A stretch of 11,960 nucleotides of DNA from an uncultured Rikenella sp. (GCF_910579375.1 NZ_CAJTUJ010000053.1:1-11960); one strand, 5' to 3'. Counted from the first letter of the stretch, positions 1-5,999 are shown. Notes: generated by a model from the sequence alone, not told the origin. A program made the numbers and translations.

Positions 1-525
1 AGCTGGTCGTCCACGTCCTACGATTCGGGCGACCACTACCGTGGCGTGTACTTGTTCTTCCGCGTGACGGAACTCTACCCCAGCCACATGACGTACCGGG
101 CCTACGGTCTTCAGTTGCGGTGCCTCTCGGAAGAAACGAGGAATGCTTGCGATTCGAAGAATCGCACGGGCCGAAGTTCCTCCCCATTCACCACCCCAAT
201 TCTGTCGGGTTCGGGCCGCGCGCTCCCCGGGTGGGCCGAACGGCCCAGCGCGCGAACCCGGCGACCTGCGGTCGCGATAAGCACTGCCAAGTTCGGGCTG
301 CCGCCACGGGGGGAAGCCGCTCTGCGGCTTGGCGGCAAGCCCGGCGATTCTCACGAATCGCGCTACTCGCTCTCGGCCTCAAGCTCCGCCCGAAAACAAG
401 CCCGACCCAGTTCTTCGCCCCGTGTTCGCCTCAATGCGGCTCCGCTGTCGCTCCGCCACTACCGTCGCCCGCGGCAATTCTTGCCGGATTGGCCAAGCGC
501 CAACCGGCAGAATATGCCATCTTAG
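1..525 (+). CDS. FISUMP-domain protein, 3' end, natural stop lost
   Basis: The frame is open from the window edge, so the 5' part is missing. The first 44 codons match the C-terminal end of the Fibrobacter succinogenes major paralogous (FISUMP) domain: an SWSS motif, a run of aromatic residues, then YRAYGLQLRCLSE. These proteins are usually exported and surface-associated; the exact role is unknown. Family members commonly end right after this RCLSE. Here the expected stop position (133-135) is GAA, while the related fragment near the right edge has TAA at the same place (11680-11682). Translation would therefore continue for about 130 more codons, to TAG at 523-525, through hairpin-rich DNA. 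That tail is Arg/Ser/Pro/Ala-rich and resembles no domain I know. Either the product carries a junk tail or the gene is a decaying copy. The domain call is good; whether the gene works is uncertain. Confidence 0.65.
   Translation, partial: SWSSTSYDSGDHYRGVYLFFRVTELYPSHMTYRAYGLQLRCLSEETRNACDSKNRTGRSSSPFTTPILSGSGRALPGWAERPSARTRRPAVAISTAKFGLPPRGEAALRLGGKPGDSHESRYSLSASSSARKQARPSSSPRVRLNAAPLSLRHYRRPRQFLPDWPSANRQNMPS
148..166 (+). repeat. Hairpin shared with right edge (left copy)
   Basis: An 8-bp stem (148-155 with 159-166) closes a GAA loop and is followed by a CGGGCCGA-type run. The same unit occurs at 11749-11765 behind the other FISUMP 3' end. The two copies differ by a paired change in the stem: A152-T162 here, G11752-C11762 there. 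It lies inside the readthrough frame of the preceding gene. Confidence 0.6.
206..335. repeat. GC-rich nested hairpins
   Basis: Two strong inverted repeats lie close together. In the first, 206-212 and 218-224 pair with 247-260 (14 bp, with a 5-nt bulge), and an inner hairpin 233-238/241-246 sits in the loop. In the second, 301-305 pairs with 331-335, enclosing a 7-bp stem 314-320/324-330 with a TCT loop. They fall in the stretch read only by the stop-lost FISUMP frame, which argues that this DNA is structured repeat sequence rather than protein-coding. Confidence 0.5.
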
Positions 526-755
526 GCGGGCGGGCGCGCCCAAAGGGCGTTTTACTGGCCGCCTCTACCCGATTCTCTTTTCGCGCGCCTTGCGCGATTC
601 ATCTACATTCGGCTACCGCCGAAATAGCAGAATCGCTTCTTAAGGCGTGGCGCGCGTATGTTCTACTAGAGGGTACTGCCCTCAGGCCGGGCAGGCCCCG
701 CGTGCCCGCGGTGGGCAATGGGCCGCCTCGACCCAATCCTTTGTCCCGCCTCGAA
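526..755. other. GC-rich stretch without a convincing gene
   Basis: No reading frame here has recognisable protein content. Visible structure includes a 6-bp hairpin at 608-613/618-623 and a GAGGG/CCCTC hairpin at about 669-683. A 21-nt segment at 550-570 recurs in inverted orientation at 11893-11913. The 10-mer GAGGGTACTG (669-678) also starts the repeat element inside the frd operon (8948-8957). I read the stretch as repeat or recombined DNA. Confidence 0.45.
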
Positions 756-813
756 CTGTTCTTTTTCTTCAGAAAAAGAACCAAAAAGACTTCCGACGGA
801 TGCTGACGCATCC
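756..813. repeat. Dispersed hairpin repeat, left copy
   Basis: A 10-bp stem (758-767/772-781) with a TTCA loop is followed by CAAAAAGACTTC and a second hairpin (798-803/808-813). The order and much of the sequence match 8957-9014 between frdA and frdB. The loop-closing base pair is C-G here and G-C there, so the stem is kept although its sequence changed. It lies downstream of the rubrerythrin terminator and outside any recognised gene. Confidence 0.6.
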
Positions 814-870
814 TCAAGCTGCCGGCGGCCCTAACCAATGCGAAAACCTCGCCCCTGCCCGCACACCTTA

Positions 871-921
871 AAAACACACAAAAAGAACGGGTTGCGCCTC
901 GCACTGAGACCCAACCCGTTC
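871..921 (-). terminator. Intrinsic terminator of perR-rubrerythrin operon
   Basis: A perfect 10-bp stem (885-894 with 912-921) has a 17-nt loop. Read on the minus strand it is followed by a T-rich run with two T5 blocks. It starts 33 bases beyond the rubrerythrin stop codon, where an operon terminator is expected. Confidence 0.8.
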
Positions 922-954
922 CAAATAGATGATTTCGTAAGCCTGACGAACGCC

Positions 955-1509
955 CTACTTCTTGAAATAGCGGTTGTACAACCCCTCGAAGCCCTTGCCA
1001 TGCCTAGCCTCGTCCTTGCACATCTCGTGCACCGTGTCGTGGATCGCATCCAGCCCCAGCTCCTTCGCCCGCGTTGCGATGCGTTTTTTGTCTTCGCACG
1101 CCCCAGCTTCAGCCTCCATGCGAGCTTTCACGTTGGTCTTCGTATCCCAGACCACCTCGCCCAGCAGTTCGCAGAACTTCGCCGCATGTTCGGCCTCTTC
1201 CCACGCATAGCGTTTGAAAGCCTCCGCAATCTCCGGATACCCCTCGCGATCCGCCTGCCGGCTCATCGCCAGATACATCCCCACCTCCGTGCACTCGCCC
1301 GTGAAATGCGCCTTCAACCCGTCAAACACCTCCGCATCGACCCCTTTGGCCACCCCGATCACATGCTCGTCCACAAAAGTCAGCCCTCCGGCCTGTTCCA
1401 CATACTCCTTGAATTTGCTCTTCGGCTGTTTGCACTGCGGGCAGAATTCCGGTGCTTCGTCCCCTTCGTGAATGTAGCCGCACACCGTACAAATGAATTT
1501 CTTTTTCAT
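955..1509 (-). CDS. rbr: Reverse-type rubrerythrin (NADH peroxidase-like)
   Basis: A 184-residue cytoplasmic non-haem iron protein. An N-terminal rubredoxin domain binds one Fe through C7/C10 and C23/C26. It is followed by a ferritin-like diiron domain with the expected carboxylate and His ligands: E72 in GECTE, E105-x2-H108, a Glu around 134-139 and E167-x2-H170. Rubredoxin ahead of the diiron domain marks the reverse rubrerythrin arrangement; classical rubrerythrins carry it at the C terminus. Family members reduce hydrogen peroxide to water with electrons delivered through the rubredoxin centre. The gene starts 37 nt after the perR stop on the same strand and has its own terminator, so the two form an operon probably derepressed by peroxide. 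All key ligands are present and the length is normal for the family. Confidence 0.93.
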   Translation of the reverse strand: MKKKFICTVCGYIHEGDEAPEFCPQCKQPKSKFKEYVEQAGGLTFVDEHVIGVAKGVDAEVFDGLKAHFTGECTEVGMYLAMSRQADREGYPEIAEAFKRYAWEEAEHAAKFCELLGEVVWDTKTNVKARMEAEAGACEDKKRIATRAKELGLDAIHDTVHEMCKDEARHGKGFEGLYNRYFKK

Positions 1510-1546
1510 ACTGAATCGTTTTGTTTGTTTGGTTTGGAAATGGTTA

Positions 1547-1975
1547 TTAATTGTTCTGAGAATTTTTCTTTTCGCACTCCCGGCAAACCCCTCGACAGTA
1601 GAGCTGCACCGCCTCGATCCGATGCCCCTCCGCCACCGGCAGCCGCGGCACCTCGTCGAGAAAGAGATCGTACACCCCCCCGCAAGCCGTACAATACAGG
1701 TGCCCGTGCACCGACATATCCCCGTCGAACCGCGAACACCCCGGTTCGATCGTGAGGTGCGCCGCCGCCCCCCGCTCCACCAGCAGGTTGAGCGTATTGT
1801 AGACCGTCGTTTTCGACAGCGTCGGCATCTGCGGCGCCAACGCCCCGTAGACCTCCTCCGCCGTCGGATGCGTGCGATGCTTCAGGAGGTAGTCCATCAC
1901 CGCCACCCGCTGCACCGAAAGCCGCACCCCGCATCGGCGCAACACCGTCGCCGCATCTGCATCGAGTCGTTCCAT
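1547..1975 (-). CDS. perR: Fur-family peroxide-responsive repressor PerR
   Basis: A 142-residue Fur-superfamily regulator. The N-terminal winged helix includes PTLSKTTVYNTLNLL (about 51-65), the usual recognition-helix region. The C-terminal part has HGHLYC and two CxxC pairs (C95/C98, C131/C134) for structural zinc. Putative regulatory metal ligands H36, D84, H90, H92 and D103 fall one residue before the known Bacillus subtilis PerR set (H37, D85, H91, H93, D104). The Asp at 103 favours PerR over Fur, which usually has Glu there. PerR proteins repress peroxide defence genes until metal-catalysed oxidation of the regulatory His residues. The gene is first in an operon with rubrerythrin, and a perfect palindrome immediately upstream suggests autoregulation. 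The ATG follows the operator with one base between them. Confidence 0.9.
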   Translation of the reverse strand: MERLDADAATVLRRCGVRLSVQRVAVMDYLLKHRTHPTAEEVYGALAPQMPTLSKTTVYNTLNLLVERGAAAHLTIEPGCSRFDGDMSVHGHLYCTACGGVYDLFLDEVPRLPVAEGHRIEAVQLYCRGVCRECEKKNSQNN

Positions 1976-1976
1976 A

Positions 1977-1995
1977 ATTTGTAATAATTACAAAT
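1977..1995. promoter_or_regulatory. PerR/Fur-box palindrome, probable autoregulatory operator
   Basis: ATTTGTAAT-A-ATTACAAAT is a perfect 9-1-9 inverted repeat ending one base before the perR ATG. Its size and AT-rich form resemble Per/Fur boxes such as the B. subtilis 7-1-7 site. It overlaps the candidate -7 element, so a bound repressor would block polymerase. The assignment to PerR rests on position and form, not on binding data. Confidence 0.75.
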
Positions 1996-1998
1996 CTA
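1991..1998 (-). promoter_or_regulatory. Candidate -7 box for perR-rubrerythrin
   Basis: On the minus strand this reads TAGATTTG, an exact fit to the Bacteroidetes TAnnTTTG. No good -33 TTTG lies 19-21 nt upstream. The leader would be very short, about 10 nt, which fits the operator lying against the start codon. Confidence 0.45.
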
Positions 1999-2148
1999 TA
2001 ACGAGTACAAAGTAAAATTATTTTGTCGAGTCCTCCAAATTTTCTTTCGCTTTTCCTCCGAAATAATTATCTTCACCTCACACCCGCCGAAACACACCCC
2101 CTCTGCGGCCCTCGAAAGCCGTCTTTTCCACCCATCATTCAACCTCTC

Positions 2149-3264
2149 ATGAAACTGCAAATTTTTACGCTGGCCTTTTTATCTTTAGCCCTGCCTTCGT
2201 GTCAGAAAAGCACTCATGCCTCTCCGGAATCATCGTTTCCCCTATCCGTCGTCGACTGGCAGGCCGAAAATTTCGGACAACTTTCCGACATCCTCGCATA
2301 CACCGAGTGTATCGAACTGGAGAATACACCCGAAGCCGCCTTTTCTACCATCGACTGCATCGTTTGTCAGGACGACCGCTATTTCATTTTCGACAAATAC
2401 GGCTCGAACAAACTGCTGATGTTCGACGACCGGGGCCGTTTCGTCCGGCAAATCGGCCGACCGGGCCACGGCCCCGGCGAATACGTCCGCCTCGAATCCT
2501 TTTCGATTCGGAACGACACCGTTTTCGCTCTGGACGCCAACGGGCAGAAGATTTTGGTCTACGACATCGACGGCCAACATCTCCGTGATATCCGCATTGC
2601 CGACCTCGACTTTCCCGATGCGTTGGCATGGCTTTCCGACGGCTTTTTGTTTTACCGAGGTCTGTATGACGAAGAATCAGCCGAGGATGTAGTGGCCCTT
2701 TTTCGCACGGACAGCCAGGCCGGTTCTGTGGAACCCTATTTCGGGTACAACGAACAATCGTCCCGCGTCAGCTTCGGCCAGCCATTGACAGAGTCCGACT
2801 CTTCGATCGTTTTCAGTCGTTACCTGAACGACACCGTTGTCCTGTTCGACCGTTCGGGACAGATTGTTAAAGGTATCTGTTTCGATTTCGGCACACGGCG
2901 TATTCCTGATTCCCGGCGCGGCCATATAGCAGGACAGGAATTGAATGACTCACCTTACGCCTTTCTTTCTTCGGCTCTGATTCCCGCCGGCTCGAAACTC
3001 TGCGGGGTCGTCTGCGAAGCCGGCGAACGCATGGTTTTCGCCTACGATTCCCTGACGAAGCGTACCTACATCGACCGGACGGGGCGAACGATACCCGCCC
3101 TGCCCTCCAACTTCGCGGCACAAGATTCGACGGGCCTTGTCTCCTGGCTGAATTACGATGTCAAGGATCATTTTCTCTCCTCTTTGGGGGAAGAGCGAAT
3201 CCGGGAACTGTTGCCCCGCATGGAAGAGGGAAGTGTTTATCTGCTGTTATACCGATGGAAATGA
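2149..3264 (+). CDS. 6-bladed beta-propeller lipoprotein
   Basis: A 371-residue exported lipoprotein. The start at 2149 gives a clean signal peptide MKLQIFTLAFLSLALPSC with C18 as lipidation site; an upstream in-frame start (2023) would add 42 residues without signal features. The body has repeated short aspartate/aromatic beta-strand segments, and FDDRGRFVRQIG followed by GHGPGEY (106-112) is a hallmark of the Bacteroidetes 6-bladed beta-propeller family (DUF5128-like). Such proteins are thought to be periplasmic or outer-membrane scaffolds that bind ligands; no enzyme activity is evident. Its stop overlaps the next gene in an ATGA arrangement, so the two are probably translationally coupled. 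It is divergent from perR across about 170 bp. The specific ligand is unknown. Confidence 0.85.
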   Translation: MKLQIFTLAFLSLALPSCQKSTHASPESSFPLSVVDWQAENFGQLSDILAYTECIELENTPEAAFSTIDCIVCQDDRYFIFDKYGSNKLLMFDDRGRFVRQIGRPGHGPGEYVRLESFSIRNDTVFALDANGQKILVYDIDGQHLRDIRIADLDFPDALAWLSDGFLFYRGLYDEESAEDVVALFRTDSQAGSVEPYFGYNEQSSRVSFGQPLTESDSSIVFSRYLNDTVVLFDRSGQIVKGICFDFGTRRIPDSRRGHIAGQELNDSPYAFLSSALIPAGSKLCGVVCEAGERMVFAYDSLTKRTYIDRTGRTIPALPSNFAAQDSTGLVSWLNYDVKDHFLSSLGEERIRELLPRMEEGSVYLLLYRWK

Positions 3265-3830
3265 AAATCTCAACTATCGCTTTCTATCTATGCCTTATTC
3301 TCTGCTTGTGCTCTTGTGGTAACAGCCGAAAAAAAGACGCTGTCCTTTTGGCCGAGTTGACCCGTTCGGAACTTATTTTGCCCCCTGCTCCTATAACGAA
3401 TCAGCCTCGCATCCTCGTGTACGTCGGCGAGGGAGAGTGCGGCGTCTGTTCGCTCCGATTACCGGAATGGTATGCAAAAATCAACGAATTGCGCCAAACG
3501 GGTATCGACTCCGTACAGGTTCTTTTCGTGGTCGAAGAACGAGAGATGCCCCGTATGGAAGCTGCCGTAGCAGAATCTCATATCGCGCGCATCCGAGAGA
3601 TTGTCGCCATTCGACCGGACAGTGCCAGATTATTCTTAAACACCAATCCCATACCGTCTGATTACCGTTTCCACACCTTCCTTTTGGACAAAGAGAACCG
3701 CGTCGTGCTCGTCGGCTCGCCGATCGGGAACCCCAAGATGTGGGAGCTTTATAAAAGTACCATCGCCCGCCTCGCCGCCCACGGCGGCACCCTTCCCGAC
3801 AAGCAGACGAAGATGCCTTTGGGGCAGTGA
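3261..3830 (+). CDS. Thioredoxin-like CxxC lipoprotein (copy 1)
   Basis: A 189-residue predicted lipoprotein: hydrophobic signal with lipobox LCSC (C19), then a thioredoxin-like core beginning with the strand ILVYVGEGECGVC, in which C60-GV-C63 sits where a thioredoxin active site would be. I chose ATG 3261 because it overlaps the upstream stop as ATGA; ATG 3255, two codons earlier, is equally in frame. The last 50 or so residues (from RFHTFLLDKENRVVLVG) are nearly the same as in the gene at 5413, while the first two thirds are strongly diverged. The C-terminal DNA is also GC-rich relative to the rest of the gene. Likely role: periplasmic thiol-disulfide chemistry or a related non-catalytic fold. 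The family is recognised only at the level of fold and motif. It pairs with the propeller gene before it. Confidence 0.75.
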   Translation: MKISTIAFYLCLILCLCSCGNSRKKDAVLLAELTRSELILPPAPITNQPRILVYVGEGECGVCSLRLPEWYAKINELRQTGIDSVQVLFVVEEREMPRMEAAVAESHIARIREIVAIRPDSARLFLNTNPIPSDYRFHTFLLDKENRVVLVGSPIGNPKMWELYKSTIARLAAHGGTLPDKQTKMPLGQ

Positions 3831-3979
3831 CGGCCGGATACATATTATCGAATAATTTTAAAAATAAAATAATTCGTCTGAAATTAAAAATATTCGATCG
3901 AAATATTTACATTTGGAGTACAGTCCGATTTAAGATTGGGCAGTAAAATTATTTTTTCACTTTTTAAATTCATGTTGTC
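3831..3979 (+). promoter_or_regulatory. AT-rich intergenic with promoter for NVEALA gene
   Basis: This 149-bp gap is far richer in A and T than the flanking genes. TACATTTG (3908-3915) fits the Bacteroidetes -7 element exactly; the -33 region is weak. Just upstream, 3886-3908 is a near-palindrome around CGATCG with AAATATT-type arms, a possible operator. A loose inverted repeat at about 3849-3875 could be a weak terminator of the preceding gene. The leader to the ATG at 3980 would be about 60 nt. Confidence 0.5.
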
Positions 3980-4300
3980 ATGAAGAAATTAACCAAAATC
4001 CTGTTGGTTGCCGGTGGTGCAGCCCTGATTTGCGGTGCGTCGGTGATGACCTATCTCAAAGCGCAAACGCCAATGTCGGCACAGGACGAACTCACGCTTG
4101 CCAACTTGGAAGCATTGGCCGTTTTACCTCCGTTTGGCCCCGATTTAGGAGGTTGGGGTATTGGTGGAGAAGCCGGTAGAATCGAATGTTACAACGTGCT
4201 CTATTATGCTGGCATGGGACGTATTACCGTTACGAAGTGTTCAACCTGTACGGAAGAAACTTGCTCCGATTATACCAGCCGAGCCAAATGTCGTAAGTAA
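3980..4300 (+). CDS. NVEALA-family secreted Cys-rich peptide
   Basis: A 106-residue small protein. It has a Lys-rich N terminus and a hydrophobic export segment (about 7-26), followed by LTLANLEALA (38-47), a variant of the NVEALA motif that defines this Bacteroidales family. The mature part holds five cysteines (C70, C87, C90, C95, C104) in the family-like spacing C-x16-C-x2-C-x4-C-x8-C, ending in CRK. C70 lies in ECYN, also family-like. Function of the family is not established. The peptide is probably exported, perhaps cleaved near the NLEALA motif. The gene has its own promoter-like sequence and a 14-bp stem-loop after its stop, so it may be expressed at a different level from its neighbours. 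It sits between two propeller/CxxC lipoprotein pairs, which suggests these act with or on the peptide; that part is inference. Confidence 0.85.
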   Translation: MKKLTKILLVAGGAALICGASVMTYLKAQTPMSAQDELTLANLEALAVLPPFGPDLGGWGIGGEAGRIECYNVLYYAGMGRITVTKCSTCTEETCSDYTSRAKCRK

Positions 4301-4316
4301 ATCATCTGTTGCTTGA

Positions 4317-4351
4317 AAGGCGTGACGTATTCAAGATATACGTCACGCCTT
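4317..4351 (+). terminator. 14-bp stem-loop after the NVEALA gene
   Basis: A perfect 14-bp stem (4317-4330 with 4338-4351) with a 7-nt loop begins 16 bases after the NVEALA stop and ends 17 bases before the next start. It lacks a proper T run, so it may be a partial terminator, an mRNA-stabilising hairpin or an attenuator separating the peptide message from the downstream lipoprotein genes. Confidence 0.6.
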
Positions 4352-4368
4352 ATAATCACTCTCCTTCG

Positions 4369-5403
4369 ATGAATCGCAAAATTATTTTACCCTGCCTCCT
4401 GCTGTCCCTTTTGGGCTTCGCCTGCAACCCGACAACGACCGTTCCGCAAACGGAGATCGACCTTAACCGCCTGCCGACCGTCGAATTGCAGGCTGAATCT
4501 CGTCCGCTGGACAGTGTCCTGTGGGCTCCCGACTGTATTTTCGCCTTTGACGACTATGTTATCGTTGAAGAGGGCAAACGCTCGACCGGCCTATTTCAGT
4601 GCTTCGATGCCCAAAGCCTCGATTTTCGGTTCGCCTGTGGCACGCGAGGCAAAGGGCCTAATGAGCTGCTTAATCCGTTGGGCGCCTACGTCGTTTCGAA
4701 CGACTCCACGTTCAGTCTGTTGGACAACGGCATTGAAAAAGAGTTTCGAATCGTTGATAAGCATCTTGTTCTGACCCGTAAGGCGCCCATCGTAATTTAC
4801 GATGCCGTGAACGGATTGACCCGAATCGGTCGCGACCGATACTTCATGAACGGCCGTTCCGACGGTTCCGAGCCGGAACACCTTTTCTATGACGACGGTC
4901 ATATCATCGATTGCGGCCACTATCCCGAATCGCCCTACGAAGACCACCGACGGTTCATTCTGGAATTCAAGACCAACGCCGGCCACATTGACGGCGATAC
5001 GATCTATAGTTTTTATAACAACCGGAACCTGATTCGTAAATACGCCCCTGACGGTCGCCTGCTCGAAGAGAGTTATCTCTCTGGAAAAGAATGCAAGACC
5101 CCCGACTACGACCGCTATCACTCCGGCCAAGCATCCCAGTTTTTCGGCTCCTCCTGTATGGGTGATTCCGTTTTTTTAATCGCCTTTTACGACGGTGTTC
5201 CGAATGCCACTGTTTACGCGGGCGATTACGATCCGGAATTTCTCCTCTGGCGCTGGGATACCGGCGTGCAGTGTCGCCTGAAGCTCGACCGGCGGTACCA
5301 GCGTCCCGCTTTCACCCTCTCCGAGAAATTACATCGGCTTTACGTGTTGGACTTGCAACAACCCGACCGCATCGACACTTATGATTTGAACTCTGTGCTA
5401 TAA
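4369..5403 (+). CDS. TolB-like / BF3164-type 6-bladed propeller lipoprotein
   Basis: A 344-residue predicted lipoprotein. ATG 4369 gives signal MNRKIILPCLLLSLLGFAC with C19 as lipidation site; an upstream in-frame start at 4309 would place the signal 20 residues inside and cross the stem-loop, so it is less likely. GTRGKGPNEL (91-100) matches the glycine-proline signature of the BF3164/TolB-like propeller lipoproteins, and repeated D-G-x-I/L strand endings continue to YVLDLQQPDRIDTYDL. No catalytic motif is visible. It is paired with a CxxC lipoprotein gene that starts 9 nt after its stop, repeating the propeller plus CxxC arrangement at 2149-3830. The sequence is only distantly similar to the first propeller. 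Role inferred: surface or periplasmic binding partner within the NVEALA locus. Confidence 0.8.
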   Translation: MNRKIILPCLLLSLLGFACNPTTTVPQTEIDLNRLPTVELQAESRPLDSVLWAPDCIFAFDDYVIVEEGKRSTGLFQCFDAQSLDFRFACGTRGKGPNELLNPLGAYVVSNDSTFSLLDNGIEKEFRIVDKHLVLTRKAPIVIYDAVNGLTRIGRDRYFMNGRSDGSEPEHLFYDDGHIIDCGHYPESPYEDHRRFILEFKTNAGHIDGDTIYSFYNNRNLIRKYAPDGRLLEESYLSGKECKTPDYDRYHSGQASQFFGSSCMGDSVFLIAFYDGVPNATVYAGDYDPEFLLWRWDTGVQCRLKLDRRYQRPAFTLSEKLHRLYVLDLQQPDRIDTYDLNSVL

Positions 5404-5412
5404 CCGACGACC

Positions 5413-5976
5413 ATGCGACGACTATTTTGCTTGATTTTTCTGCCGTTCGTTTCGGCCCTTGTCTGTTGTGGCTCCGATTCGTCCGACCACGACCGGCAAA
5501 TATTAAGGGAGTTCACCGCTCGACCGATTTCGTGGAACGATTCGTTGAGTCGGCAATTGCCGGGTTCGCTTCGACAGGCTGAGAAACCCCGAATTGTAAT
5601 CGTGACTGATTCGTTACAGGAGTGTACAGCCTGCGCCATGGACTTAAGAAATTGGTACATCCAAAACGAAGATCTCTCGAATCGGAATTTATGTGTAACC
5701 ATTCTGTTCATTTTACACAAACATAAGACCCTAGCACCTGATTTAGCCATGACTTTGACCGACTTCGGATTCGGGTACATCTTGGATTCGACGGGACAAT
5801 TTATGGCTGACAATCGCATTCCCACCGACCGCCGTTTCCACACCTTTTTGTTGGACAAAGAGAACCGCGTCGTGCTCGTCGGCTCGCCGATCGGGAACCC
5901 CAAGATGTGGGACTTATATAAGTCCACCATCGCCCGCCTCGCCGCCCACGGCGGCACCCTCCCCGACGAACAATAG
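5413..5976 (+). CDS. Thioredoxin-like CxxC lipoprotein (copy 2)
   Basis: A 187-residue predicted lipoprotein with signal MRRLFCLIFLPFVSALVCC (lipidation at C18 or C19). The strand IVIVTDSLQECTAC carries C71-TA-C74 in the thioredoxin-type position. The region from RRFHTFLLDKENRVVLVG to the end is nearly identical to the gene at 3261, but the N-terminal two thirds share little beyond the fold pattern. Base composition changes sharply at the junction: the 60 bases at 5701-5760 contain 23 G or C, while the shared 62-base block at 5851-5912 contains 38. It is co-transcribed with the propeller gene before it and followed by a strong terminator. Likely a periplasm-facing thiol-redox or thioredoxin-fold protein; substrate unknown, possibly the Cys-rich NVEALA peptide. 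Confidence 0.75.
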   Translation: MRRLFCLIFLPFVSALVCCGSDSSDHDRQILREFTARPISWNDSLSRQLPGSLRQAEKPRIVIVTDSLQECTACAMDLRNWYIQNEDLSNRNLCVTILFILHKHKTLAPDLAMTLTDFGFGYILDSTGQFMADNRIPTDRRFHTFLLDKENRVVLVGSPIGNPKMWDLYKSTIARLAAHGGTLPDEQ

Positions 5977-5999
5977 CCCCGCACACCTCCGCCCCCTCC

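Noticed and set aside
838..1755. 305-codon plus-strand open frame opposite rubrerythrin and perR
   Set aside because: It is antisense to two genes with complete metal-ligand sets and crosses a terminator; no recognisable protein features.
2011..3955. Shared 14-mer AGTAAAATTATTTT at 2011-2024 and 3942-3955, upstream of both plus-strand units
   Set aside because: It is low-complexity AT sequence at different distances from the two starts, so a shared regulatory site is not supported.
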